From Ahaetulla prasina (taxonomy: Eukaryota > Chordata > Lepidosauria > Squamata > Colubridae): a DNA stretch of 64,000 bases. The stretch is from positions 1,248,667-1,312,666 of the forward strand of contig NC_080543.1 in assembly GCF_028640845.1 (NCBI RefSeq), written 5' to 3'. This document shows, piece after piece, positions 10,360 to 21,515 of the stretch. The translations under genes were made by a program, and so were the position numbers. The notes below the pieces were generated by a model. It saw only the letters and a program-made list of their open reading frames with translations, was not told where the DNA came from and ran no database searches. Numbering within the stretch: position 1 is the stretch's first letter; each line of letters starts with the position of its first letter.

Positions 10360-10840
10360 CACTGACACTCAGAGTTGCAGAAGCAAGCATCCATCATCCA
10401 TGTAAAAGCCCACAGTGGCATGAATGGAGGTGGACCACTGCCAACGGGGGGAGTTCCTTTGCCACTTTATTTCATTCTGCCTCTCCTGTTTGACTGTGGA
10501 GGGATGAAACCGAAGGATTTGTGCAGACCCCGTTTGGCAAAGCCTCTGAGGACCCCTGGGTGGGCCAAGTCCTTCTGCTTCCCACAGCTGAACGAGTCCA
10601 TCCAAGGGAGCTCTTTCCAAGTTCGGAGATAAAAATCCCCCTCTCTTCCTTTTAGATAGCTGGACACAGCAGTCTTGAGGTTGTGTAAAGCTGGTGGCTA
10701 AGCTCACATAATAACAAACTAGATTTAAGATTTAATATCCAGCATGATGTGAGAGAGTCATAAGTCATAACATGGTTGACCTACTTGGGCTTAGCAAAGT
10801 ACTGTATGTATCAAAGAGCAGTTAAGCACCATTTGTTTAT
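10360..10840. other. Unassigned intergenic sequence
   Basis: No gene or recognisable repeat was seen. Confidence 0.3.
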
Positions 10841-10843
10841 TTA

Positions 10844-10907
10844 ATCATTCATTCATTCATTCATTCATTCATTCATTCATTCATTCATTCATTCATTCAT
10901 TCATTCC
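10844..10907. repeat. (ATTC)n microsatellite
   Basis: About 14-15 tandem ATTC units, nearly pure. Confidence 0.9.
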
Positions 10908-11104
10908 ATTTCTATAGCTGTCCAACTCAACCAAGTGATTCTGAGAGGCTATAGAATGATCATGATTCAGATTACTTGCAGGAACTACTAGAAAAGGGAA
11001 TGAAAACTAAACTGCCGATAGTGTGGTATGCCAATCTCCGGTGCCTGTGGAACACCACACATAATTCTGGTGGCATGCTTAGAAGAGGCTGGAAGAAGGC
11101 AGGA

Positions 11105-11335
11105 CAACCCAAATAGCCATAGCAATGACACTTAGACTTATATGCCACTTCACAGGGCTTTCCATCCCTCTCTAAGCGGTTTATAGAGTCAGCCTCTTGC
11201 CCCCAACCATCTGGATCTTCATTTTATCCACCTTGGAAGGATGGAAGGCTGAGTCAACCTGGAGCCAGTCAGGATTGAACTCCTGACTGTGGGCAGAATC
11301 AGCCTGCAATGCTGCCTTCTAAGCATCTTCCCTCT
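11105..11335 (-). mobile_element. tRNA-derived SINE
   Basis: On the minus strand it has a tRNA-like head with a B-box-like 'gttcaatcctg' region near 11270, then the body 'ccttccaaggtggataaaat'. It ends in 'taagtctaagtg' near 11130. The same family occurs at 21232-21515. Confidence 0.65.
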
Positions 11336-11544
11336 GGGAAACCTATCATCCAGCCTATTATGGGATGGTAGATCTGGGTAACCAGTTGTATTCTAGGTTC
11401 TGGAGAGATAAAGGATACTCTCCTCAACCTTGAGAATCCCCCCCCCATTTCCTGCACCCTCCAACCCAAGAAGCGGATCCTTGCAGAGCAGAAGAAGGTG
11501 AGGTGCCCTGCCTGAGGGCAAGAGGGCTTGGCCTTGCAAGTCAG

Positions 11545-12190
11545 CTCATTTATTTATTTATTTATTTATTTATTCATATTTTTATACCGCCCTATCTCCC
11601 AAGGGACTCAGGGCGGTGTACAGCCATGTAAAAACAACATAAATATACACAGTAAAACAATCTAAAAAACTTATTAAATAGGCCGAATATTTAAAATAGA
11701 GATAAATAATAAAACCCCAAGTTAAAACCAAATCTAAAATTTAAACAATTAAAATTTAAGAATCTAGTCCAGTCCTGCGCAAATAAATAGATGTGTCTTA
11801 AGCTCGCGGTGGAAGGTCCGAAGGTCAGGAAGTTGACGAAGTCCTGGGGGAAGCTCGTTCCAGAGGGTGGGAGCCCCCACAGAAAAGGCCCTTCCCCTGG
11901 GCGTCGCCAGTCGGCACTGCCTAGCTGATGGCACCCTGAGGAGTCCCTCCCTGTGGGAGCGCACGGGTTGGTGGGAGGCATTCGGTGGCAGCAGACGGTC
12001 CCGTAAGTAACCTGGCCCTATGCCATGGAGCGCTTTAAAGATCATTACCAAAACCTTGAAGCGCACCCGGAAAACCACAGGTAGCCAGTGCAGTCTGCGC
12101 AGGAGAGGTGTTACATGGGAGCCATGAGGGGCTCCCTCTATCACCCGCGCAGCCGCATTCTGAACTACCTGGAGTCTCCGGGTGCTCCTC
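11545..12190 (-). mobile_element. L2-clade LINE 3' part
   Basis: A minus-strand frame at about 11764-12192 reads the L2 ORF2 C-terminus: LLRRLHWLPVVFRVRFKVL, then ALHGIGPGYL, then LWNELPPGLR and ELKTHLF. It is followed by a 3' UTR ending in a (TTTA)n run at 11548-11572. 5'-truncated. Sister copies are at 17.1 and 54.6 kb. Confidence 0.8.
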
Positions 12191-12411
12191 AAGGGAGCTC
12201 AGAGCCCCAGACTGGCTCCTGGGGGCTCTTTTGACCAGCTTGGCCATGGGGGTGACACTGGGTGATGTCACAGTGATGCCCCCACCTGGCTGGGATAATG
12301 GAGGGAGCAGCTCCTTGGCTCAGCAAGAAGGAAGGAAGGAAGGAAAGTAAGAGGAGGGGAGAAACGGAGGCCTGGGAGGGGCTCTGACATCCACCCATGC
12401 TGTGCTTTCAG
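12191..12411. other. Upstream region of ubiquilin-like gene 2
   Basis: Contains a GGAA-rich run near 12330-12345 and a splice acceptor (catgctgtgctttcag) ending at 12411. The acceptor would open the coding exon that starts translation at 12557. Confidence 0.4.
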
Positions 12412-12556
12412 GGTGCCGGTTCTCCTCCCATCAGAGAAAGACCATCCATCTTGGAGACTTGACACCAACAAATTCCTTTTGTTCAGCAAGGCGAGAGATC
12501 CCTGGCGTGTTTCTCCTATGCAGGCCCCTTCTCCTCCCCTTCCTCCTTCATGCACC

Positions 12557-13900
12557 ATGGAGACCATGGACAGGCACCAAGAAGGCGGCCCCCATGGCTG
12601 CCCCAGCCTGGCCTCCAACCCCAACTTCATCTGTGTCACTGCGAAATCTCCCAAGGGCAGCGCCCAGTTTGCGCTGCCTCGGGAAATGACTATCCGGCAG
12701 TTCAAAGAGGAACTTTCGAAGCACTTCAAGTGTGAGACACGCCAGTTGGTGCTGGTCTTCTTCGGGAGGATCTTGAAGGACCAACGCACCCTCCGGCAGT
12801 GCGGGATCAGTGATGGGATGACTGTCCACCTGGTCATCCGATCCCTAAAGAGGGACCCAGAAGACTCTACTCAGTCGTTCTACATACCCAGGACCTCAAA
12901 CTGCGCCCTGGCATCAACCGGCACCAGCCTGACCCTGCCCGCTTTGAACCCAATCTCCCAGGGTTCTTGGGTGCCCCCTGAGTGGCACCAGATGCCAACC
13001 TCAGAGATGGTTGTTCAGAAGGTACGGCAGCTGATCTTGGCCAACCCAGAGATCCAGCAGCTGGCTCAGCAGTTCCCTGCCATCTGCCATATCCTGAACA
13101 ACATGGGCATCATGCGGGTGATCTTGGACAAGATGAGAGAAATTATGGACCTCGCAAAAAACCCGGACGTGGAGCAGGACCTGAAGAATCCAGAGCCACT
13201 CCTGATGAGTGTTCAGAGTAACACTCCCGGTGGAGACAATCCCTTGAGGCAACTCAACAGTGAGGCTCAGGAGCCAGGGCTACATGCAGGGCAGGACCCC
13301 CTTGCCACCCCGAACCCTTATGTCACCCTGGCCAAAGACCCTTGTCCAGAACACAAGGCCAGGGGTGGAGAGGGGGGAGGGTCCCAGTGCTCCGACTCTT
13401 TCCCCATCTCCAACAGCTACGGGAGGTTTTGCACCAACAACTCGAGCAACGACGAGAGTGGCCTCTTCAGCAGCCTTCCTGGTCCCCTTGGGTCTTCCCT
13501 GCCCCAGCCTTGGGCCCAACCCTGGGGCAGGACTGGGTAATGTAGGGGATCCAGGCCCTGATTGTAAACCTCTGCAACGCCTACACCCAGCGTGTGATGC
13601 TCTCCTCTTGCAGAACGCTGCTGGCCTCGAAGGGATGCAGGCCGCCTGCCAGGACCACATCCAGCAGCAGCTGCAAACTTCTATCGGCAGATGCAGAGGC
13701 CAGAGATGGTGGCAGCCCTGTCCAACCCCAAGGCCATCCAGGCCTGGGTGCAGATGGAGCAGGGCCTGCAGATGCTGATGGAGGAAGCCCGGTGCTCATC
13801 CCTGGTTGTGCTGCGCTTGAAGGGGCTGGGGCACACATCTGCGACGGGAGCCATGGCCACCGTCTCTCCCGTGGAAGAAGAACCGGCTGCTTTGGAGTAG
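12557..13900 (+). pseudogene. Ubiquilin-like gene 2, copy A: complete start, frameshifted 3' half
   Basis: The ATG at 12557 has good context (caccATGG). A complete ubiquitin-like domain spans residues 23-97 (TIRQFKEELSKHFKC, then FFGRILKDQRTLRQCGI). An STI1-type segment follows (ANPEIQQLAQQFPAICHILN, then LAKNPDVEQDLK). The frame is lost at 13501 by an extra C and stops at 13540. From 13501 to about 13820 the sequence differs from copy B only by nine short length changes of one or two bases, mostly in mononucleotide runs, with no base substitution seen. The final Glu-stop (ggagtag) at 13900 is still present out of frame. This pattern looks more like consensus sequencing error than decay. Read across both copies, one gene of about 450 codons without a UBA domain is implied. 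Confidence 0.75.
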
Positions 13901-14556
13901 GGGCATTACATCTCCTCTCTTGGGTGGGCCTCACATCTTCTCCCAGGAAGGAAGGGGCTGCGCCAACTCCAAGGTCAGATTGGCAGCCCAGGGTGCAAGT
14001 TGGAGAGGCACCATTGCCACACAGCTGGCCTGCTGGGAACCAAAAGAAGCAGTTCCAGGAAGTCAGAGGGAAACCAGGAGATCTCCTCTGCGCTGGGGGT
14101 GACATTCCTGTCACATGTTCTTCAACATCCACTCCATGTTATAAACCAAAACTGAAAGACAAGCAGCCTTCCTGCCTGCTCATTCCCACCAGGTCAGAGT
14201 CTTACACTAAAAGGCTACTCAGTAGCTCCGGCCTGAATGACTCATTGGCCATTGCTGGCCACTTTGAGAAGAGGATGCCCCATGCCTCTTCACAGCTGGG
14301 GGGGGTGGTTGCATTCCATTCCCAAGGTCAGCATTGGCTGCCCCAGGAGAATGTAGTGGGGACACTCAGGCTGGGTTTGCGGGCTGAAATCTATACTATA
14401 CTCTGAAAGGCTCAGGAATTGAGGGGGTGGCACCAGGTCTGGATTGGCAGAACTTTGTTGAGAGATCCTCCTCCTCCTCCTCCTCCAGCGTGGAGCGGTG
14501 GGGGGCGAGAAGAGAAGCAGACGGGTTCCTCCCTTGAGGCCACAGAGGAACTTCAA
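12714..14556 (+). repeat. Tandem duplication, unit A
   Basis: The first unit of a direct repeat. The offset to unit B is 1836 bases up to 13500 and 1845 bases after 13890. It covers most of ubiquilin-like gene 2 and about 650 bases of its 3' flank. The two ends share the short match agaggaactt (about 12708 and 16388), and the junction between units at about 14545-14560 shows one copy of it. Confidence 0.92.
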
Positions 14557-15745
14557 GCACTTCAAGTGTGAGACACGCCAGTTGGTGCTGGTCTTCTTCG
14601 GGAGGATCTTGAAGGACCAACGCACCCTCCGGCAGTGCGGGATCAGTGATGGGATGACTGTCCACCTGGTCATCCGATCCCTAAAGAGGGACCCAGAAGA
14701 CTCTACTCAGTCGTTCTACATACCCAGGACCTCAAACTGCGCCCTGGCATCAACCGGCACCAGCCTGACCCTGCCCGCTTTGAACCCAATCTCCCAGGGT
14801 TCTTGGGTGCCCCCTGAGTGGCACCAGATGCCAACCTCAGAGATGGTTGTTCAGAAGGTACGGCAGCTGATCTTGGCCAACCCAGAGATCCAGCAGCTGG
14901 CTCAGCAGTTCCCTGCCATCTGCCATATCCTGAACAACATGGGCATCATGCGGGTGATCTTGGACAAGATGAGAGAAATTATGGACCTCGCAAAAAACCC
15001 GGACGTGGAGCAGGACCTGAAGAATCCAGAGCCACTCCTGATGAGTGTTCAGAGTAACACTCCCGGTGGAGACAATCCCTTGAGGCAACTCAACAGTGAG
15101 GCTCAGGAGCCAGGGCTACATGCAGGGCAGGACCCCCTTGCCACCCCGAACCCTTATGTCACCCTGGCCAAAGACCCTTGTCCAGAACACAAGGCCAGGG
15201 GTGGAGAGGGGGGAGGGTCCCAGTGCTCCGACTCTTTCCCCATCTCCAACAGCTACGGGAGGTTTTGCACCAACAACTCGAGCAACGACGAGAGTGGCCT
15301 CTTCAGCAGCCTTCCTGGTCCCCTTGGGTCTTCCCTGCCCAGCCTTGGGCCCAACCCTGGGGCAGGACTGGGTAATGTAGGGGGGATCCAGGCCCTGATT
15401 GTAAACCTCTGCAACGCCTACACCCAGCGTGTGATGCTCTCCCTCTTGCAGAACGCGCTGCTGGCCTCCGAAGGGATGCAGGCCGCCTGCCAGGACCACA
15501 TCCAGCAGCAGCTGCAAAACTTCTATCGGCAGATGCAGAGGCCAGAGATGGTGGCAGCCCTGTCCAACCCCAAGGCCATCCAGGCCTGGGTGCAGATGGA
15601 GCAGGGCCTGCAGATGCTGATGGAGGAAGCCCCGGTGCTCATCCCCTGGTTCGTGCTGCGCTTGAAGGGGCTGGGGCACACATCTGCGACGGGAGCCATG
15701 GCCACCGTCTCTCCCGTGGAAGAAGAACCGGCTGCTTTGGAGTAG
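14557..15745 (+). pseudogene. Ubiquilin-like gene 2, copy B: 5'-truncated, intact 3' half
   Basis: The frame is open from the duplication junction to a stop at 15743-15745 but lacks the start codon and the first half of the ubiquitin-like domain; the first in-frame ATG (about 14654) lies inside that domain. The upstream extension to 14498 is open but has no ATG and is 3'-flank sequence. After the STI1 segment the C-terminal part is intact. It has helical segments LCNAYTQRVMLSLLQNALLA and NFYRQMQRPEMVAALSNPKA, which look like a second STI1 region. It ends SPVEEEPAALE with no UBA domain. Joined in register with the copy A start, the product would be about 450 residues, close to mammalian UBQLNL. 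As assembled, neither copy is a complete gene. Confidence 0.8.
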
Positions 15746-16394
15746 GGGCATTACATCTCCTCTCTTGGGTGGGCCTCACATCTTCTCCCAGGAAGGAAGG
15801 GGCTGCGCCAACTCCAAGGTCAGATTGGCAGCCCAGGGTGCAAGTTGGAGAGGCACCATTGCCACACAGCTGGCCTGCTGGGAACCAAAAGAAGCAGTTC
15901 CAGGAAGTCAGAGGGAAACCAGGAGATCTCCTCTGCGCTGGGGGTGACATTCCTGTCACATGTTCTTCAACATCCACTCCATGTTATAAACCAAAACTGA
16001 AAGACAAGCAGCCTTCCTGCCTGCTCATTCCCACCAGGTCAGAGTCTTACACTAAAAGGCTACTCAGTAGCTCCGGCCTGAATGACTCATTGGCCATTGC
16101 TGGCCACTTTGAGAAGAGGATGCCCCATGCCTCTTCACAGCTGGGGGGGGTGGTTGCATTCCATTCCCAAGGTCAGCATTGGCTGCCCCAGGAGAATGTA
16201 GTGGGGACACTCAGGCTGGGTTTGCGGGCTGAAATCTATACTATACTCTGAAAGGCTCAGGAATTGAGGGGGTGGCACCAGGTCTGGATTGGCAGAACTT
16301 TGTTGAGAGATCCTCCTCCTCCTCCTCCTCCAGCGTGGAGCGGTGGGGGGCGAGAAGAGAAGCAGACGGGTTCCTCCCTTGAGGCCACAGAGGA
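14557..16394 (+). repeat. Tandem duplication, unit B
   Basis: The second unit of the 1.84-kb direct repeat. From 15745 to 16394 it matches unit A with no difference that I could find by eye, including the (CCT)n run near 16312-16330. It then continues into single-copy DNA at about 16395. Confidence 0.92.
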
Positions 16395-16860
16395 ACTTCA
16401 GAGCAGAATGTGGGGAGGAATCTGCAATGATAATTTTCTAGGAGGCCCCAAATGATTCCGTTCTGGAAGAAAAACTGCAGGAGCAACGCAAGTTGGTTGG
16501 CATCCCATGGCATGAGCAAATCAATCAATCAATCAATCAATCAATCACTCTTGAAGGGGAAATATTCTTCATGCTGTCTTGGAGAGTTTGGCAGGGACCA
16601 GTTGCTTTGTCCCTATGGTGAAGCCCCAGGCCATTAACACTCCTCCCTCCCCCAAGTCTGTTCCAGGAGATACAGCAGCTGGAAGAAGGTCTGCAGATGT
16701 TTGGCCTGCAGAAGAGACCAAGGGGAGATATTCAAAGATCACACTGAGGAGGGAGTGGGCGTATTCTCTTTTGCCCCAAAGAGCAAGGTGGAAATGCCAA
16801 GGAAGGCAGTTCAGGGTAGGCATCATCAATAACATTTATCATCAATAAAATAAATGTGTC
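16395..16860. other. Single-copy sequence after the duplication
   Basis: No gene was recognised. It contains a short (AATC)n run at about 16518-16546. Confidence 0.35.
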
Positions 16861-16861
16861 A

Positions 16862-17650
16862 TTAGAAGAGAATATTTAGAGCTCAGGGTTGAATTGCGGG
16901 GTCCTTGGTGCTGTCTGGGCTTGGTGGTTTTCTTGCAGATGCTTCATGACTGAACTAGGGAACATCACCAGTGCTAGATAGCAGAGCGCAAACAGAGAGC
17001 AAACCTCACTCCCTTCTAGCACTGAAGATGTTACCTAATTGGGTCATGAAATGCCTGCAAGACAGCATTAGCAGCCCTGATGATGTTTCCTAGTTTGGGT
17101 AATTTACGAGACCGCCTGCTGTTACCCTATGCCTCCCACCGACCCGTACGCTCTCACAGAGAAGGTCTCCTCAGGGTGCCGTCTGCCAAACAGTGTCGGC
17201 TGGCGGCCCCCAGGAGTAGGACCTTCTCTGTTGGAGCATCGACGCTCTGGAATGAACTTCCCCCTGGCCTACGTCAAGTGCCTGATCTTCGGACCTTCCG
17301 TCGTGAGCTAAAAACACATTTATTTATTCAAGCGGGACTGGCATAATAGTTTTAATTTTAAATTGGGGTTTTTATTGTTCTGGGTTTTTAAAAAAAATTT
17401 ATAATTTTAAATTTAAATTTTTAATTATCAGCCTTTTTGTAATCTGCTAGGTTTTAATTGTTGGTTTTAATTGTTTATGTATTGTGTTTTATCTTTGGCT
17501 GTACACCACCCTGAGTCCTTTGGGAGAAGGGCGGTATAAAAATTTAATAAATAAATAAATAAATAAATAAAATAAAATAATGACATCTCTGCAAAAAAAC
17601 AACCAAGCTCTGAGAGCACCAAGGAGCCCTCACTTCAACCCTGCTAGAAA
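16862..17650. repeat. Foldback interspersed repeat, copy 3, split by an L2 element
   Basis: The left arm at 16862-16975 (agctcagggttgaattgcgg, then ggttttcttgcagatgcttc) is followed by an inverted part at about 17020-17095. The inverted arm resumes at about 17582-17640 (ctgcaaaaaaacaaccaagc, then ctctgagagcaccaagga). The L2 LINE at 17085-17580 therefore inserted into an older foldback copy. Confidence 0.6.
17085..17580 (+). mobile_element. L2-clade LINE 3' end
   Basis: The frame reads the L2 ORF2 C-terminus (LRDRLLLPYASHRPVRSH, LLRVPSAKQCRLAAPR, LWNELPPGLRQ, ELKTHLF). A 3' UTR follows, ending in a (TAAA)n tail at about 17548-17580. Confidence 0.8.
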
Positions 17651-18205
17651 TAGTCTCCTTTGTTGGTTATAAGTGATTGGAAAGACAGGCAAGGTCCTTC
17701 CCAAAGTCATCTGTGTATCTGTGATATCGGGGATGTGTGGTACAAGACCAGAGTAGCAAAGTGCCCAAGAAACAGGGACTGGACTCAACCCTACATAGGT
17801 GGAAGGTGATGGCCAAACTTCATGAGGACAAAACCCCTGGAGATGTGATCCACCAACTGTCACAGATCTCTGTGAGGTCAGCAGTGAGATCACAGTCCAG
17901 CCAAGTTCAGGGAGAAGACATGCCCAAGGCAGCAGCAGAGGAGAGAAAAGGAAAATGAAGGAACTTGCCAGGTTGTGAGCCACTGAAGAGAAGGGCAACA
18001 TCTCGCTGGTATGTGTGCTCTGGCCTTGGCTGGTGCTGAGACACAAGGGGGCAGGAGACCACTGGCCCCTTCCCACCTCCTCACAAGCACCGCTGCCTCA
18101 CTGGAAAGAGACTTCCTGCTTCCCTCCTCTTTCTCCCTCAGTCTCTGCTCTCTTCACAAGGGCCTTCATCACCATCCAGACCGTGGCCGCAGCCTCTGAG
18201 CGGCC
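17651..18205. other. Upstream region of UBQLN3
   Basis: No repeat was recognised. A strong polypyrimidine splice acceptor (cctctttctccctcag) ends at 18141, 64 bases before the UBQLN3 ATG. It suggests a noncoding 5' exon further upstream. Confidence 0.4.
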
Positions 18206-19999
18206 ATGTCTGAGAGCAAAAGAGCACCCGGGGCCACTGCGAACCACAGAAGCCGGGTCATCAGAGTCACTGTCAAGACCCTCAAGCGCAAGGAGCAATT
18301 TGAGGTGGCCGACAGCACCCGCGTCCAAGAGTTCAAGAAGCTGATCGCTGACCGCTTCAAGACACCCCCTGAGCAGCTGTCCCTCATCTTTGCTGGTGAG
18401 ATTCTCAATGACCAGGATACACTTGTGCAGCGCAAGATTGGGGATGGGTCCAAAGTCCATCTCTTCATCAAGTCCCAGAGGAAGCCCTCAGGCAACCCAG
18501 GGGACAATCCAGCTGCGCCCACAGCCTTCCCGCCAATGCCAGTCACTCGAGAGATTTCCTCAGAACACAGTCTGGACCTATCGGATTGGAGCAACCAGCC
18601 TGAAGACCTGATGGCCTCCTGCCACGAAATTGTGGCCCAGACCATGGAGAACCTTCTGCTCCAGATGGTCACGCTGAACCTGGATGCCTCTGCCTTGAAC
18701 AGCAACCCGCTTCTCCTGGGCTTCCTCATTGGAGTCACCGGCATGAACGTGCTGGACTTAAATGCCCAAGACGTTTCTGACTTTGTCAGCGAAGCCCAGG
18801 AGCAGGATGTGACCCGACAGGAGCTCATCATTGAAGTGATGCAGCACCCCTTTGTGCAGAACCTTTTTGGGGACACCGAACAAGTCAGGCAGATGATCAT
18901 GTCTGTGCCTCAGATGCAGCAGCTGGCCGAACAGAACCCTGAGATCAACCACATCCTCAACAACTCTGAATTCCTGCGGGAAATGATTGATGTGGCCACC
19001 AGCCCAGCTGTCATGGATGAGATCATCAGGAACCACGACCGAGCCCTGAGCAACCTGGAGAGCACCCCGGGGGGTTACAGCGCCTTGCAACAGCTGTACA
19101 ACGACATTGAGGTACCAATGCTGAACGCGGTGCAGGCCCAGTTCCAGGGCAGTTCATTTCCTCTCTCAGACACCAAACCTTCCCCTGGGGGGATCAGCCC
19201 CCTCTCCCGGACAGAGAACAGGGAACCCCTGCCGAACCCCTGGGCACCCCAACCGAATAGCAGTGGTGGTGACAACATATGTAATGGTGACATCAGCAAT
19301 GCTGGTAACGGCGCTGAGCAAGGTTACATCCTGCTAGCGTTGGGCCCCGGAGTCCGGCAAGGACCTAGCAAGACAGAAAGCATCCAAAACATGGTTCATC
19401 AGCTCACAGACAACCTGGAATTCATGCAGAACATCTCCAACGCCCTCACGAAGCCTAACGGCCCCGCTCAGACGTTCCTCAGTCACTGCAACTCCCCGAT
19501 GAGGAATGAGGGGCCTCCGCCTCAGGAGTGGCCCCAGCAGCTCCCGTCCAAAGTGGCCAAGTCAGCCTCTGCCCTGCTGCTGACCAACCCCCGAGCGGTC
19601 CAGGCTCTCCTCCAGTTGCAAATGAGCCTGCTGATTCTCACCAGGGAAGTCCCCGATTTCCTGCAAGCTCTGACAGACCCCGATGTTGACCTAGAAAGCA
19701 TGGAAGACTCGGAGGAGGGGGACAGCCCGTCTTCAGAAGCAGAGAGCTTCATCTCCATTGAAGAAAGCTTGGAGCTGGAGAGCAACGCCTCCAAAGCAGA
19801 TGATGAAGAAAAGGAGGAGGAGGAGGAGGAGGAGGAAGACATGGAACAGCAAGCTCCAGAGGCCCTTTACCAGGTCCAGTTGGAGCAGCTCAGAGCGATG
19901 GGCTTCCCCAACCAGGAACTGAACCTTCAGGCTCTAATGGACACAGAAGGAGATATCAGTTTGGCAATTGAAAAGCTAACAAACTCTCGTGCATCCTAG
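18206..19999 (+). CDS. UBQLN3: Ubiquilin-3
   Basis: A 597-residue ubiquilin with the complete family architecture in a single coding exon. The UBL is at about residues 17-90 ([15 protein letters not shown], then [13 protein letters not shown]). The STI1 region follows, with [29 protein letters not shown] and [18 protein letters not shown], the last a ubiquilin signature. There is a linker with PLPNPWAPQ, then a second helical segment ([19 protein letters not shown]). A Ser- and Glu-rich acidic tract follows at about 530-545. The C-terminal UBA starts near 555 ([19 protein letters not shown]), with the MGF loop that contacts ubiquitin. Ubiquilins shuttle ubiquitinated proteins to the proteasome; UBQLN3 is testis-specific in mammals and sits beside UBQLNL near the beta-globin locus. 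The UBA plus this position support UBQLN3 rather than UBQLN1, 2 or 4. No clear poly(A) signal was found close downstream. Confidence 0.92.
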   Translation: MSESKRAPGATANHRSRVIRVTVKTLKRKEQFEVADSTRVQEFKKLIADRFKTPPEQLSLIFAGEILNDQDTLVQRKIGDGSKVHLFIKSQRKPSGNPGDNPAAPTAFPPMPVTREISSEHSLDLSDWSNQPEDLMASCHEIVAQTMENLLLQMVTLNLDASALNSNPLLLGFLIGVTGMNVLDLNAQDVSDFVSEAQEQDVTRQELIIEVMQHPFVQNLFGDTEQVRQMIMSVPQMQQLAEQNPEINHILNNSEFLREMIDVATSPAVMDEIIRNHDRALSNLESTPGGYSALQQLYNDIEVPMLNAVQAQFQGSSFPLSDTKPSPGGISPLSRTENREPLPNPWAPQPNSSGGDNICNGDISNAGNGAEQGYILLALGPGVRQGPSKTESIQNMVHQLTDNLEFMQNISNALTKPNGPAQTFLSHCNSPMRNEGPPPQEWPQQLPSKVAKSASALLLTNPRAVQALLQLQMSLLILTREVPDFLQALTDPDVDLESMEDSEEGDSPSSEAESFISIEESLELESNASKADDEEKEEEEEEEEDMEQQAPEALYQVQLEQLRAMGFPNQELNLQALMDTEGDISLAIEKLTNSRAS

Positions 20000-20375
20000 C
20001 TACAGATTTACCTTTGCCTCTTGTAGGGTCATCTGACACACTAAAGTCAGCATGGTGGATATAAACTGCCTTTGGTGCTCCTTTCCTCTGGCTGAAACTC
20101 TGGGCAGTGAGCATGGCTCTGCTGGCATGGCGGGGACAGGCAGAGCTTTACTGGCAGAGCCCATTGCCGCCTCCTGGCCTCTCCAGGTTTTGAATGTTTG
20201 AAAAGCAGCATTTTAAGGTTGGAATCTGCTTGCTGCAAAGCCAACGGATGGCCTCCAGCTGCCATGGTTCTCTCTCTTCCAGGACTGCCAGGTAGAGGCA
20301 GCCCCTGGCTTTTGTTTCAGTAGCATCTCCAGCCACAGAGACAAACAATGCAAAAGATAATCAGGGTGCAGCAAC
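20000..20375. other. 3' flank of UBQLN3
   Basis: Nothing gene-like was recognised. Confidence 0.3.
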
Positions 20376-20377
20376 AA

Positions 20378-20605
20378 ATCTCTCCTTCTCTCTCTCTCTC
20401 TCTCCCACTTCCTCCCTCCCTCCCTCCCTCCCTGTCTCTCTCTCTCCCTCCTTCTTCTCTCTCTGTCTCTCTCTCTCCCTCCCACTCTGTCTCGCTTTCT
20501 GTCTCTCTGTGGGTGTCTCTCTCTCCCTCCCTCCCTCTCCATCTCTTTCTATCTCTCTCCCCCTCCCTCTGTCTCTCTTCCCCTCCCCCCTCTCTCTGGT
20601 AGCAT
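20378..20605 (+). repeat. Polypyrimidine (TC/CCCT)n tract
   Basis: About 220 bases of almost pure C and T on the plus strand, made of TC, CCCT and TCTG-like units. Open frames over it are low-complexity artefacts. Confidence 0.9.
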
Positions 20606-20699
20606 TCTGATTACCATGGTTTATATTTTGCTTGTTTGCTATGGCTTGTATTTTGCTTGAGGTTCTACTGGAATTTTGTAGGTGTTTTGTGTCTTTGTG

Positions 20700-20935
20700 C
20701 TGATGAACTGTGCATGGCTTAGAGGTGGAGCTCTCACCTCATGATCAGGTGACTGTGAGTTTGATCCTAAGTAGCAGCAGATATTTCTGTCTCTGGACAC
20801 AATGAGTAATTGTCTGCTGTGGACTCCACATAGGCATCAGGAAGGGCATCTGGCCAGTAAACACTCGAGCTCTGTTCAGTCGCTCCACCTTCACCCCAGT
20901 GCAAGGGATTATAGGGTTGTTAAAAGAAAAAGACA
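20700..20935 (+). mobile_element. tRNA-derived SINE
   Basis: The tRNA-like head has an A-box-like region 'ggcttagaggtggag' and a B-box-like 'gtgagtttgatccta'. The body includes 'gaagggcatctggccagtaa', and the tail ends 'gggttgttaaaagaaaa'. This is typical of a squamate SINE; the family name was not assigned. Confidence 0.65.
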
Positions 20936-21231
20936 GAAAGTATGTTTTGGTGTTGCTTAGGTGAGCCTGTGTGGATGCGTTTCTGGGAGCAGTGTGTTTT
21001 TGGTATTCCGTGAGGGCAAACAACATTTTGAGATGTGGGCTCAGCTCCAACCTTTTATCAGTTTCTTGCCCAAAGCATTTGTCTTTAAGCATCATCACTT
21101 GCCCATCTGGGGGGAGGAGTAGAAAACTGTAGGTTCTAAAGAATGGATTCCCCTCTTAAGGTCTCAGGCAAACCACTTTTCCCCTAATCTTTTCAATTGG
21201 CTTGCAAGGAAATGCTTGACTTCCTCAGCGG

Positions 21232-21515
21232 TTAGGAGCCATGGTGGCACAGTGGTTCAAATGCAGTGTTGCAGGCTGACTCTGCCCACTGCCAGGAGTT
21301 TGATCTATACCTCTTCGTAGTGCTTTCCAGCCCCCTCTCTAAGCAGTTTACAAAATCAGCCTCTTGCCCCCAGCAATCTGGGTCCTCATTTTACCAACCT
21401 TGGAAGGACAGAAGGTTGAATCCACCTTGAGCCAGTGAGGATCGAACTCCTGGCAGTGGGCAGAATCAGCCTGCAATGCTGCGCTCCAACCACTGTGCCA
21501 CCATGGCTCAAATGG
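21232..21515. mobile_element. Inverted pair of tRNA-derived SINE sequences
   Basis: A plus-strand SINE head (gagccatggtggcacagtgg, from about 21236) is followed by a minus-strand copy. The minus copy ends with the inverse complement of the same head (ccactgtgccaccatggctc) at about 21489-21508. The two heads form long complementary arms. The body of the minus copy matches the SINE at 11105-11335. Confidence 0.7.

Noticed and set aside
14498..14556. Start of copy B as a new chimeric ubiquilin-like gene
   Set aside because: The frame there begins at GTG inside duplicated 3'-flank sequence. There is no ATG and no complete UBL domain, so a functional chimera is unlikely.
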